41,437 bases of DNA, taken from Flammeovirgaceae bacterium (GTDB taxonomy: Bacteria > Bacteroidota > Bacteroidia > Cytophagales > Cyclobacteriaceae). Below the pieces are notes generated by a model that was not told the DNA's origin, made no database searches, and saw nothing but the letters and a program-made list of their open reading frames with translations. Positions 17,443 through 26,217 of this stretch are shown here, one piece after another (the stretch's first letter is position 1; each line of letters opens with the position of its first letter). The DNA is taken from NCBI GenBank assembly GCA_023251155.1, contig JAHEZH010000041.1, forward strand, positions 1 to 41,437, written 5' to 3'. A program made the translations under genes and the position numbers.

Positions 17443-18030
17443 TCAATTCAGATGAAAAACATCTTTTGCTTTTTCTACATGATGCAGAAGTTGCTTCTGG
17501 TAGTGCAGGTGATGGAGCAGAAATAATTCTTTCTTCTCTTCATCAGACAAAACAAATTTCAGGCGCTGGTTCATATCAAGACCCAGCTCATTGGCGATAT
17601 GATAAACCGAAACTTCTTTAGCAGGAGTAGAAATATGTATGGCCGATAGATAAGAGTCAAACTCCGATTTTAATTTATTGCTTACCTGTACAGTAAGATC
17701 CGTGTTCCATAATCGCACATCACCGCCCGGATATAGCTTGTCCTCGTGGGTTCGATACAATTTGGTCATCTCAAAAATATCCGTGCACCTTACGATAATG
17801 TCCGATTCTCCCTCCGGATAGCGCTTGATTACACTCTCCAGCTGAACCAGGGCCCCCAGTTTTTCTGTATTCAAAGTATGGCTAAAGTAGATACCAAAGG
17901 AAAAATCACGCTTTTCCGCATCCTCCAGCAACTGGCGATATCGCTTTTCAAAGATATGCAGGGGCACCAATTCTCCCGGCAGGGGAAAAATGGATAGCGG
18001 GAACATGGGTATTTTTATCAGATCAGACAC
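17443..18030 (-). CDS. LON substrate-binding domain protein (no protease domain)
   Basis: This 195-residue cytoplasmic protein resembles the N-terminal substrate-recognition domain of Lon. The opening KIPMFPLSIFPLPGELVPLHIFEKRYRQLL (residues about 6-35, quoted here as IPMFPLSIFPLPGE and LHIFEKRYRQLL) is the hallmark of the family, followed by FGIYF and the VRCTDIFEM strand. No AAA+ or Ser-Lys protease part is present, which is normal for these stand-alone proteins. The role is unclear; protein or peptide binding is the usual guess. Its start lies 38 bp after the apt stop on the same strand, so the two may be co-transcribed. Confidence 0.85.
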   Translation of the reverse strand: MSDLIKIPMFPLSIFPLPGELVPLHIFEKRYRQLLEDAEKRDFSFGIYFSHTLNTEKLGALVQLESVIKRYPEGESDIIVRCTDIFEMTKLYRTHEDKLYPGGDVRLWNTDLTVQVSNKLKSEFDSYLSAIHISTPAKEVSVYHIANELGLDMNQRLKFVLSDEEKKELFLLHHLHYQKQLLHHVEKAKDVFHLN

Positions 18031-18068
18031 GTTTGCTTAACATATAAAACAGATAAAAGTTTTAATCA

Positions 18069-18596
18069 TTAATAGCTGATGAGGTGGCGGGGCGAAACAC
18101 CTAACTTCTCCCGAATCTCCTTTTCGCCTTCCAGAAAGGATAAATTGATCAGAAAAGAGAAGCCCGCAACCACGCCACCCAACTTCTTTACCAGCGACCC
18201 CGAGGCGCAGGCCGTGCCTCCTGTTGCCAGCAAATCATCGTGGATCAGCACCTTCCAACCTGGTTTTATGGCATCGGTGTGCATCTCTATCGTTGCTGTT
18301 CCGTATTCCAGCTGATATTCTTCTTTTATGGTGTGATAGGGAAGCTTACCCGCCTTTCGGATAGGAATGAAAGGCACCTGCATTGCTTCGGCCAGCAGTG
18401 TACCGAACAGAAAGCCTCTGGCCTCTACGGCTGCGATCGCATCAACCGGCGTGGACTTGAACTGGTCCAAGATCAATTTCACTACCTCCGCTCTTGCTTC
18501 AGGTACGGCCAGCAACGGAGTGATGTCTTTAAATACAATTCCGGGTTTAGGGAAATCCGGTACGTCCCTCAAAAGCGATTTTAGTTTTTCCGACAT
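18069..18596 (-). CDS. apt: Adenine phosphoribosyltransferase
   Basis: The enzyme makes AMP and pyrophosphate from adenine and PRPP in purine salvage. It has 175 residues from the ATG at 18596 (MSEKLKSLLRDVPDFPKPGI), the normal length. AVEARGFLFG and the PRPP-binding loop VLIHDDLLATGGTA (116-129) with D120/D121 are diagnostic, as is the FPKPGIVFKDITPLL start region. The frame stays open 60 codons further upstream, but that extension has no family counterpart. A TATTTTG element on the reverse strand (18602-18608) sits directly before this ATG, so the transcript may have almost no leader. A LON-domain gene follows 38 bp downstream. Confidence 0.95.
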   Translation of the reverse strand: MSEKLKSLLRDVPDFPKPGIVFKDITPLLAVPEARAEVVKLILDQFKSTPVDAIAAVEARGFLFGTLLAEAMQVPFIPIRKAGKLPYHTIKEEYQLEYGTATIEMHTDAIKPGWKVLIHDDLLATGGTACASGSLVKKLGGVVAGFSFLINLSFLEGEKEIREKLGVSPRHLISY

Positions 18597-18601
18597 GCTG
18601 G

Positions 18602-18608
18602 CAAAATA
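18602..18608 (-). promoter_or_regulatory. Candidate -7-like element immediately before apt
   Basis: The reverse strand reads TATTTTG, one base shorter than TAnnTTTG, ending 5 bp before the apt ATG. A TTG lies 22 bp further upstream. The same TATTTTG variant precedes the M16 gene. Confidence 0.3.
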
Positions 18609-18765
18609 GGTAATTTTAACATGGATTATACAACCGGGGAAATGGAGTTGTTCTTTTCTACTCGTCTCTGGCTCACAATGAAGTGCCTGATAAAATGACC
18701 ATGATCGGATCCATCCTTTCGATTCAGAATTACGTTTAGCCCTCAACCAACAAAATAACTCATTC

Positions 18766-19398
18766 ATGCTGATCATTCATCAATTCAAAAAGCAATTCAA
18801 TGATCACATTATACTGGAGATCGGACACCTGGAATTTGCACCTGGTATTCATTGGATAAAAGGTGAAAACGGTTCGGGTAAGACTACTTTTTTCAAATCA
18901 GTAAGTGGTATTATTCCCTTTGAAGGTGAAATCTCCTTTTCTACCGGTATCGACTCCAGGAAACAACCGGTGTTATTCAGGGCACAAGTTAATTACAGTG
19001 AAGCGGAACCTGCTTATCCCGGATTTCTTACCGCAAAAGATGTCATCCGTTTCATTGGTAAAATAAAAAATGAATCGATCGCTCGGCAAGATAAGTATGT
19101 AAGCCAATTTGGTGTGGATGCGTTCTTTGAAAAATCCTGCGAAACCTATTCGAGTGGAATGATGAAGAAGCTTTCGCTGGTCACGGCATTCTTCGGCAAT
19201 CCGAAACTGATCATACTGGACGAACCTCTTATCACACTGGATGAGCAAGCCAGATCTGTTCTTTATCAGGTCATCAAAGAGAAACTGAAGCAGGGCGATA
19301 TCACATTCCTGATGTCATCACACCAAAGTATCACTGCCGCTGACCTGGAGATAGTGCAGACACTACGTATCCAAAACAAGCAACTGATCAAACTTTGA
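18766..19398 (+). CDS. ABC transporter ATP-binding protein
   Basis: This 210-residue nucleotide-binding subunit has Walker A GENGSGKTT (33-41), a Q-loop region near 80, the signature YSSGMMKKL (128-136; SSGMM in place of LSGGQ), Walker B KLIILDEP (147-154) and the switch His in SSHQS. The compact size and variant signature resemble ATPases of ABC-2-type exporters. Its stop codon overlaps the start codon of the next gene, which encodes the membrane partner. Substrate is unknown. It diverges from apt with a 169-bp gap. Confidence 0.9.
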   Translation: MLIIHQFKKQFNDHIILEIGHLEFAPGIHWIKGENGSGKTTFFKSVSGIIPFEGEISFSTGIDSRKQPVLFRAQVNYSEAEPAYPGFLTAKDVIRFIGKIKNESIARQDKYVSQFGVDAFFEKSCETYSSGMMKKLSLVTAFFGNPKLIILDEPLITLDEQARSVLYQVIKEKLKQGDITFLMSSHQSITAADLEIVQTLRIQNKQLIKL

Positions 19399-20513
19399 AA
19401 GCACTGGGTAAAGTTTTCCTTCGCGTCTTTGTCACCGAATACTATCGTGTCAACTTTGGATTCTTCCTGCTGGTTGCCGGAATCTGTTTTGGTTTTCTGC
19501 GCGCGCCTGAACATAAGGCGTTAGCAGAAGCATTTGTGAGTTCTTCTTTTCTTTTGCTTATACCCCTTACTGTCTGGCTTATCTATAGTTTCAAGGTGAT
19601 TACTTTCAATAATCTCCTTTTAATAAAACACGAAAATAATTTTCTATTTCATGCATCGACCTTGCCGCGTTTTCAGTTAATCCAGCACATCAGCATGATC
19701 TCTTTTCTTCAACTAATGCCAGCATCAGTGTATGGGCTTTTTCTAATCCTTACTGCATTAAAAGTAAAGGCTATTCTATCTCTGGCTTTAATCATCCTTG
19801 CGTTGGTCATTCTTCATGCGTTGATAATATGGAGAACGATAAACGCAATTTTAAAACCGGATGTTGGAAGGAAAGTAAGTACATTGAAAAACAAGATCGA
19901 TGGATGGTTTACCAAACCCTTCATCTGGTTTTATCCGGAGTGGATCTTTCGGCAACAACCCTTATTAGTCATCGGCACGAAGGTATTTTCATGCCTGCTT
20001 ATAATAGGGATTTCTCACTTCTATTTATTTGACACCTACGATGAACGGTTCATGGCCATGGGATGTGTGCTGGCCTACTCTTCCAATCTCGTCCTGGTCT
20101 TTTATTACCACCGTTTTGAAAATTTTCATTTTGCTTTCTTCCGGGGATTGCCGTTTGGACTAATGAAGAGAGGGGTTAATTTTCTGATCACTGTATTTAT
20201 TCTTTCCCTTTTTGAATCCATCGTGCTGCTTCGTTATTACCCTGAGCAGCTTCACGTCATCTATTATGTATTGTTGATCTTACTCGCTTTGAGTATCTAT
20301 GCGATAGGCTATGCCTGTCTCTTCATTAAAGACATCACGCTTGAATTCTTTATTCAGAAAGTGGGCATCGCTGCTTTTATCTGGATAATACTCATCTTAT
20401 TCAAAGTGCCGCTACCTGTATTTATCGCCGTACATTTTCTCATGGCCTACATTGTGTATAGAAAGAACTTCTATGCATTCGAATTCAACTCAGCGATTGG
20501 TTCTGATAAATAG
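19395..20513 (+). CDS. ABC transporter membrane subunit (multi-pass)
   Basis: This 372-residue protein has many hydrophobic helices over its whole length (for example VNFGFFLLVAGICFGFL, AILSLALIILALVILHALI and VFSCLLIIGISHFYLF), roughly ten membrane passes. It begins at a TTG (19395) that overlaps the TGA of the ATPase gene as TTGA, so the two are translationally coupled and surely form one transporter. The sequence does not show a recognizable ABC-2 permease motif to me; family is inferred from the partner. There are charged residues between helices but no soluble domain. Confidence 0.78.
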   Translation: MKALGKVFLRVFVTEYYRVNFGFFLLVAGICFGFLRAPEHKALAEAFVSSSFLLLIPLTVWLIYSFKVITFNNLLLIKHENNFLFHASTLPRFQLIQHISMISFLQLMPASVYGLFLILTALKVKAILSLALIILALVILHALIIWRTINAILKPDVGRKVSTLKNKIDGWFTKPFIWFYPEWIFRQQPLLVIGTKVFSCLLIIGISHFYLFDTYDERFMAMGCVLAYSSNLVLVFYYHRFENFHFAFFRGLPFGLMKRGVNFLITVFILSLFESIVLLRYYPEQLHVIYYVLLILLALSIYAIGYACLFIKDITLEFFIQKVGIAAFIWIILILFKVPLPVFIAVHFLMAYIVYRKNFYAFEFNSAIGSDK

Positions 20514-20527
20514 AACACTAAATAAGA

Positions 20528-21766
20528 TCAGAAAATCACCTGACCATTCAGAATAACGGTCTCTACCGGATTGCTGCCAAAGTGATAAGGCATAAAAGCA
20601 ATGGAGGAAAGCGGTGTGGTGATGAACAGGTTAGCGACTTTTCCCTTGGTGATGCTTCCATGGGTATCGGATAGTTCCAACGCATACGCGGTATTGATGG
20701 TGGATGCGTTGATTGCTTCCTCCGGAGTCATCTTCATTTTGATACAAGCCAACGAAAGCATCAAGGGCATGTTTCCACTTGGTGCACTTCCGGGGTTATA
20801 ATCAGAGGCAATGGCAAGGGGCAAACCGGCTTCCATTATTTTTCTCGCCGGTGGGAAAGGAAGATTCAAAAAGAAGGCTGCTCCTGGCAATGCGGTCGGC
20901 ATGGTTCTGCTCCCTTTCAACACTTCTATTTCTTCGTCACCTATGTTTTCAAGATGATCCACGCTCAGGGCACCTGTCTTCACGCCTACCTGTACTCCTC
21001 CCGAACGATACAATTGATTAGCATGAATGCGTGGCTTCATACCAAACTGCTTGCCCCGCTCTACTATTTCTTCTGTTTCATCGGGCGAGAAGAACCCCTG
21101 TTCACAAAATACATCAATATAGTCGGCCAGCTTTTCATCGGCTATAGCCGGAATCATTTCTTCCCGTATCAGCCGGATGTAGTCTTCTTTGGTGTACTCC
21201 TTAGGAACAGCATGCGCACCGAGAAAAGTTGTCTTCACCGTAAGTGGTGTTTCTCTTCCGATTCGTCTGGCAACGCGAAGCATTTTTAGTTCATCACGCA
21301 GCGTTAATCCATAACCGCTTTTAATTTCTACCGCACCTGTGCCTGTTTTAATGATCTCATCCACACGCTGCAAGGCTCGCTCAAATAGCTCTTCCTCTGA
21401 AGTGGCTTGTAGTTTTTTGGCAGAGTTCAGTATGCCTCCACCTTTGGCAGCAATCTCTTCGTAAGTAACGCCTTTGATCTTCATCACAAACTCCTCTTCG
21501 CGCGGAGCAGCAAAGATCAAATGTGTGTGCGAGTCAACAAAGGAAGGAAATACAAAACGCCCTGTGGCATCTAGTACTTGTGTGGCCGATGAACGGACTA
21601 ACTCGTCCATCGTGCCATACCCGGCAATCAATCCGTCTTTAATGGCTACATAGGCATTTTCCAAAACAGGAAGTTCTGCCATTGCCTCACCCGCAACAAA
21701 AGAAGGCGTAGAGGTACGTGTCTGTACGAGTCCTTTGATATTGACGATAAGTATATCAAAGGGCAT
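20528..21766 (-). CDS. hutI: Imidazolonepropionase
   Basis: This metal-dependent amidohydrolase converts 4-imidazolone-5-propanoate to N-formimino-L-glutamate, the third step of histidine degradation. At 412 residues the length is normal. The metal site is seen in FVDSHTHLIF (H80 and H82), RIHANQLY, SVDHLENI and ASDYNPGSAPSGN. KGVTYEEIAAKGGGILNS and GAVEIKSGYGL are hallmarks of HutI. It lies 9 bp after the stop of a barrel-like outer membrane protein gene on the same strand, suggesting co-transcription. No hutH, hutU or formiminoglutamate-processing gene is in the window, so the rest of the pathway must be elsewhere. Confidence 0.95.
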   Translation of the reverse strand: MPFDILIVNIKGLVQTRTSTPSFVAGEAMAELPVLENAYVAIKDGLIAGYGTMDELVRSSATQVLDATGRFVFPSFVDSHTHLIFAAPREEEFVMKIKGVTYEEIAAKGGGILNSAKKLQATSEEELFERALQRVDEIIKTGTGAVEIKSGYGLTLRDELKMLRVARRIGRETPLTVKTTFLGAHAVPKEYTKEDYIRLIREEMIPAIADEKLADYIDVFCEQGFFSPDETEEIVERGKQFGMKPRIHANQLYRSGGVQVGVKTGALSVDHLENIGDEEIEVLKGSRTMPTALPGAAFFLNLPFPPARKIMEAGLPLAIASDYNPGSAPSGNMPLMLSLACIKMKMTPEEAINASTINTAYALELSDTHGSITKGKVANLFITTPLSSIAFMPYHFGSNPVETVILNGQVIF

Positions 21767-21775
21767 TACAATGAA

Positions 21776-22870
21776 TTATTTACCGAATGACTCTACCTTG
21801 TAATCAAGGTTGGTACCATAGAGCGGTAAGCTGATTTTGAACATGGCAAAGAAGCCACGGCCAGCTATGCTCGGACGATAACCGATTTCACCACCGTATC
21901 CCCAGCTAAGGGTACGGTTGAACTTTCCATCCAGGCCGGCACGAAATCCAATTTTATTGAGCTTAACAGCCTCTGCTGAATAAGTACTGGTTACATTGGA
22001 AACCGGATCATAGTAAGTCATATTACCCAAAGTAAGACTTGGGGCAAACATAATATCAAAAAAGGCAGTGAACATACCATCGTCCAATCCTTCCTCGTAC
22101 TTATCAAAATTGACAGCCACATTTCTGATCCAACTCATCGAACCTCCTACATACACATTGGCTGACTTAAGATTTCCAAATGCATTAAAATCTTTAACCG
22201 TTCCATTGGCATCAGCCACATACGTGGAGCTAAGTGTTACCGCGCTGTTCTCCGTATTGACAATACTTGTGTTATCCAGGCCTTTATTTTTCAGCGCTTC
22301 AGTCAAGTTAGCTGTGCTTTGCCAGTAAATACCCCCCAGGCGTGCGCCATAAATCTTTCTTACTTTACAGGGTACTTCGGCTCTCAATGGAACGCGCGCG
22401 GCCCATTTATCTCCTTTATAGCTGTTCTTATACAACACCATTTTGGTCTTTGAGCTGATGTCGAAATCCTTGATGTGATAGGTAGCCCCTGCCTCGAAAT
22501 AAATAAACCCTACCGGCTTTGTGCGCGACATCTGAATAAGCTGAGCACCATCATCGTATTTGGGCCCATCTTTTAGTGCCAGATCACGATTGATATCAAA
22601 AAAACTGGATGAATACGACTTGCGGAAATGCGCCTTAAAATCAATTTTCTCCTTTAGATAATAACTTGCCTCTACCCCGAACCCAGCGTTTACATTGGTA
22701 GCAAACACTTCACCGTAAAGTGGCTGAAATCCAATGAAGAGCTTATTTACAGAATAGGGCTCATCATACAACTCCTCGAAGGTAACAGCGGTTTTATCCT
22801 TGCGATCGTTTTGGCTAAATGCCTGAAAAAACGCCAGAACAAGTGTTACTGAGGCTAAAAATTTTCTCAT
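21776..22870 (-). CDS. Outer membrane beta-barrel-like protein, function unknown
   Basis: This 364-residue protein has a signal peptide (MRKFLASVTLVLAFFQAFS). The mature part alternates short amphipathic strands with turns: NAGFGVEASYYL, GFIYFEAGATYHI, SANVYVGGSMSWI, NKIGFRAGLDGKF and WGYGGEIGYRPS. This pattern suits an outer membrane barrel. It is not recognized as a named family; the C-terminus does not end in the classic aromatic residue. It is directly upstream of hutI (9-bp gap) and 41 bp downstream of the GAF sensor gene. A role in uptake is possible but not shown. Confidence 0.65.
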   Translation of the reverse strand: MRKFLASVTLVLAFFQAFSQNDRKDKTAVTFEELYDEPYSVNKLFIGFQPLYGEVFATNVNAGFGVEASYYLKEKIDFKAHFRKSYSSSFFDINRDLALKDGPKYDDGAQLIQMSRTKPVGFIYFEAGATYHIKDFDISSKTKMVLYKNSYKGDKWAARVPLRAEVPCKVRKIYGARLGGIYWQSTANLTEALKNKGLDNTSIVNTENSAVTLSSTYVADANGTVKDFNAFGNLKSANVYVGGSMSWIRNVAVNFDKYEEGLDDGMFTAFFDIMFAPSLTLGNMTYYDPVSNVTSTYSAEAVKLNKIGFRAGLDGKFNRTLSWGYGGEIGYRPSIAGRGFFAMFKISLPLYGTNLDYKVESFGK

Positions 22871-22911
22871 GGGTGGATACTTTGAATTCTAAAGTTAGTA
22901 AAAATTCATGT

Positions 22912-24372
22912 TTATACCTTCACTGACAGGTTTGACTGGGCTTCCAGTTCCTGAATGCGACTGATGTATTCCTGCTCCTTGCGGTGCATTTCTTCCTGGG
23001 TAGCCGAAAGTTCTTCCATATTCTGGCGCATTTCTTCTTCCTGCGCCTTCATCTCTTCTGCCTGCTGCTGCGTCTGCTCCAGCAATATGCGCGTGCTTTC
23101 GTTGATTTTGATATTCGAAATAGTAGAAGCAATGTTTTCCGCAAACTTGGCTACGAGATCGACTACATGCGGAGGATAAAGTTGAAAGGACGCCAGCTCC
23201 AGCACTCCAAAAACCTTCTCATTTGTCTTTAACGGCATCATCAACAGTGACTGTGGCTTTTCTCCACCCAAACCTGAAGTGATCCGAATGTATTCCTCCG
23301 GAACCTCGGTCAGATGAATTTCTTCCCGTTCCATAAAACATTGCCCTACCAGCCCCTGCCCGATGCCGATGCGTTTATTCAGGAACTTTTTGCGCTCGTA
23401 CGCATAGCAGGCGATCAGATCAAGATAGGTATCCTGTGGATCATCGTCATTGAGAATGAACAAGCCGCCCTGATTACTGTTGGTGTACTTCACCAGGAAT
23501 TTGATCACTTTATCATATAACTCAGCAGCGTTACCTGAGTCGCGCAGAATGCCGCTGATGTTGGCAATACCCGTGCTTGCCCAGCCTCTTCGCTTTTCCT
23601 CTTCTGCATTGTTGATTAGTTTATTACGCATGGAGATCAATGTGGCGCTAAGCTCATCCTTGGCGTCCGACTCGATCTGCATATTGTAATTGCCGCTCGC
23701 CATGGCTTCAATGAATTGGGTGAGCTGCTCTACCCGTTTGCTTTCTTCAGCAATCAGTAACTTATTGGAGCTACTCTCTTTGCGGCTAATGGCCAGCTGA
23801 CGATTAACCAGCACAAGCACGGTAATAACAAACAATACGATCAATACCACAGAAATCCAGCCCAAGGTTTGAAGCAATGCTCGCTTATCGGCCGCCTCGT
23901 TTTTATATCCTGTTATTACATTCTGAACAGAGGTGCTCACCACAGGAAACTGTGTGGCTGTTTTCTCATCGTTGGTTTTGATCTGATCCTGCAACTTACC
24001 GATAGCGACTATGGCTTCTTTAAGCTGCTCTTTACGATCTTCGGATTTAGATGCATTGAAGTTGATGCCTCCCGATTGAAATTGGGCATGAGTAAATGTA
24101 CCATCAGCGATCTGCTGCAACAGTATTTTTTCTGTTTCCAGGGGGGTGATGATATCATTGGCAACATCGATGGTTTTACCTTCCTTTTTCTGAGTGAAGT
24201 TGTGCTCTGCCAACTGGGTATATCCGGTGAGCAGGTCACTCAACCGGGTAATTGAGTTCACTTTCCCATCACTTGCCATTAAATGAATAATGACATAGAT
24301 AACCAAACCGGTTACCAGTAGTGCCGATAGGGCGAGTGCTACAATTTGTTTCGGTAGAGAGGAAAATCCCAT
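22912..24372 (-). CDS. Membrane sensor: extracytoplasmic helical domain, HAMP-like linker, GAF and C-terminal coiled coil
   Basis: This protein has 486 residues from the ATG at 24372; the frame is open to a TTG 11 codons upstream, but the ATG places the first membrane helix at a normal distance. Layout: TM1 about 10-32, a periplasmic segment of about 135 residues, TM2 about 170-190, HAMP-like linker about 192-250, GAF about 280-425 (IGIGQGLVGQCFMEREEIHL, VFGVLELASF), and a Gln/Glu-rich coiled coil to the end (EEMRQNMEELSATQEEM). There is no kinase, cyclase or methyl-accepting domain. The arrangement is common in Cytophagales, where the coil is presumed to pass the signal to a separate partner. 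No partner is adjacent. Confidence 0.78.
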   Translation of the reverse strand: MGFSSLPKQIVALALSALLVTGLVIYVIIHLMASDGKVNSITRLSDLLTGYTQLAEHNFTQKKEGKTIDVANDIITPLETEKILLQQIADGTFTHAQFQSGGINFNASKSEDRKEQLKEAIVAIGKLQDQIKTNDEKTATQFPVVSTSVQNVITGYKNEAADKRALLQTLGWISVVLIVLFVITVLVLVNRQLAISRKESSSNKLLIAEESKRVEQLTQFIEAMASGNYNMQIESDAKDELSATLISMRNKLINNAEEEKRRGWASTGIANISGILRDSGNAAELYDKVIKFLVKYTNSNQGGLFILNDDDPQDTYLDLIACYAYERKKFLNKRIGIGQGLVGQCFMEREEIHLTEVPEEYIRITSGLGGEKPQSLLMMPLKTNEKVFGVLELASFQLYPPHVVDLVAKFAENIASTISNIKINESTRILLEQTQQQAEEMKAQEEEMRQNMEELSATQEEMHRKEQEYISRIQELEAQSNLSVKV

Positions 24373-24465
24373 GAAGCAGCTTTTACAGGCAACGAAATTA
24401 GCCAAAAGAAGTCGCTATGGGCAGAACTTGTAAGAATTTCAAGCAAAAAAGACTTTTTCCGGAAG

Positions 24466-26208
24466 CTATTTCTTCAAATTGAGCTGTACCAGTTCCCCGT
24501 TTATAATGCGCACGAAGGGTACATATTGATTGTCGCGGCTGTTGGTAAACGAATAGCCGGGACTCAAGTAACCGGGCACAAACCCTGCCTGATGAAGTCC
24601 TTCCTGGAAATAGACGCCATATTGGTGAAGCACTTTGCCTATAAAATCCATAAACTCATAGCCCACACGCGCATAGGGCGAAGGCACTGTGCCGTGTTTA
24701 CGAATGTACTTTCTGCGAAAATCGAGGTAAGCCGGATTGTGAGCCGATACATAGTTGGGTGAAGCCATCGTTACACGCAGGCGCTCAAAATTATCGTAGT
24801 TAATTGAAGCTTCGTTGGCAATCCAGTTTTCGGTACCGATGACAATGATGGAATCGCCACGCGTTTGCACACTACCAATTACTTTGGAATAGATCAATGT
24901 ATTATCAGAAGCCACAAAAATACTTCCTAGGCTATCGCGCCTGATTCTGAAATTCCTGGGCATTTTATTATCATCATAGTCGGTGGCCGTTGCAATCAAT
25001 GGCTGGATCACCGATGTGTTTTCTTTCGCTATTTTCCGGGTAAGCACGATTCTCAAACCAAGCTGGTTTGCTTTGCGTATGAAGTTGTAAGCCATGACCG
25101 AATCTTTAGCGGTTTCGCCAAGGAATACCATACAGTTTTTATTCCCAATGGTATTCGCCACCATCTCGGCCGATTTGATGGCCAGTGTTTCAAAACTGGG
25201 TTGAAACAACATGCTGTAAGGATTGTCTCCCAGAAAAGCAGAGTTATTCGAAACGGGATTGATCATACTGATATGATTGGCCATGGAAAACTCCTGCACC
25301 AGTTTCGCTTCTTCCGGAAAAAATGGCCCGATGATCAGGTCAGACGATTTCAACTCATCGGTTTTCAATAATTTCGCCAGCTTGTCTACATTCTTTTCTG
25401 TATCATAGGCAAGCAGGTCCACAGCAATACCTTGTTTGGCCAGCGTATCCGCTGCCAGTTTCATGCCTTCGTATAAATCAATCACAAACTGATTGGCTTT
25501 CGTAGCCGAAGTTGGCTCTAATGTATTGGCCAGGAAAGGAAATAGCAGAGAAACACGATAGCGGTCTTTCTTTACCGATGCCGGCTTAACGGCCGAAGCA
25601 AACTCGTTACGGTCCAGTTTAAACTTTGAAATCAATTGATCTAAAAGCGCGGCGTCCTGCTGATAGACGGGTTGTTTGGATATCGCTTTCGCTAATGCCT
25701 GCGCTGCAATGGCATTGTCCGGATTTTCTTCCATCACCATCTTTAGTGTTTCCGGATCATCAATCTGTGACAGGTACGCCCTTTGCATGGAAGCCACATC
25801 TTCATTAAGAGCCGATGACTTAATGGATTTTAATTGCAACAGCCCCTGAAAATACTGACGCTGATCAAAATAAATTTTGGCCAGCCAATAGTTCACATCG
25901 TCCATCTGATCCCAGTCGGGATGAAGCTTTTTTAGCTGTAACAGATTATCTTTTGCTACGGCGGTATATCCCAGGTAATAGGCCGACAAGGAATAGAAGA
26001 AGGCGGCATATTCCGAGTAAGGATTGTTTACATCATAAATAATCAATGGCTTGAAGGACTCCATCGCCAGGCTGTAGCTCTTCTCATCGAAAAGATCTTT
26101 GGCGTTTTTATACTGACGCTTGAAATCCTGAGCCTGAACCGAAACACTGGTCAGCAGAACAAAAACAATAACAGGAAGAACAGAACCTGGACGGAAGACC
26201 TTACTCAT
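24466..26208 (-). CDS. TPR plus periplasmic-binding-fold protein (LpoA/YraM-like architecture)
   Basis: This 580-residue exported protein has a signal peptide ending SVSVQAQ. Residues about 27-180 form a helical TPR-like solenoid (KNAKDLFDEKSYSLAMESF and similar units). Residues about 215-570 form a type 1 periplasmic-binding fold (RVSLLFPFLANTL, LIIGPFFPEEAKLV, MINPVSNNSAF, IIVIGTENW). This combination occurs in LpoA, the outer membrane activator of penicillin-binding protein 1A, and in receptor-ligand-binding proteins. There is no lipobox, unlike LpoA. The gene begins 9 bp after the guaA stop, so it is probably co-transcribed with guaA. A cell-wall link is an inference from architecture only. 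Confidence 0.75.
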   Translation of the reverse strand: MSKVFRPGSVLPVIVFVLLTSVSVQAQDFKRQYKNAKDLFDEKSYSLAMESFKPLIIYDVNNPYSEYAAFFYSLSAYYLGYTAVAKDNLLQLKKLHPDWDQMDDVNYWLAKIYFDQRQYFQGLLQLKSIKSSALNEDVASMQRAYLSQIDDPETLKMVMEENPDNAIAAQALAKAISKQPVYQQDAALLDQLISKFKLDRNEFASAVKPASVKKDRYRVSLLFPFLANTLEPTSATKANQFVIDLYEGMKLAADTLAKQGIAVDLLAYDTEKNVDKLAKLLKTDELKSSDLIIGPFFPEEAKLVQEFSMANHISMINPVSNNSAFLGDNPYSMLFQPSFETLAIKSAEMVANTIGNKNCMVFLGETAKDSVMAYNFIRKANQLGLRIVLTRKIAKENTSVIQPLIATATDYDDNKMPRNFRIRRDSLGSIFVASDNTLIYSKVIGSVQTRGDSIIVIGTENWIANEASINYDNFERLRVTMASPNYVSAHNPAYLDFRRKYIRKHGTVPSPYARVGYEFMDFIGKVLHQYGVYFQEGLHQAGFVPGYLSPGYSFTNSRDNQYVPFVRIINGELVQLNLKK

Positions 26209-26217
26209 GAATTTTAT

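Noticed and set aside
18597-18776. 60-codon upstream extension of the apt reading frame.
   Set aside because: The extension has no counterpart in adenine phosphoribosyltransferases, and the ATG at 18596 gives the normal length and N-terminus.
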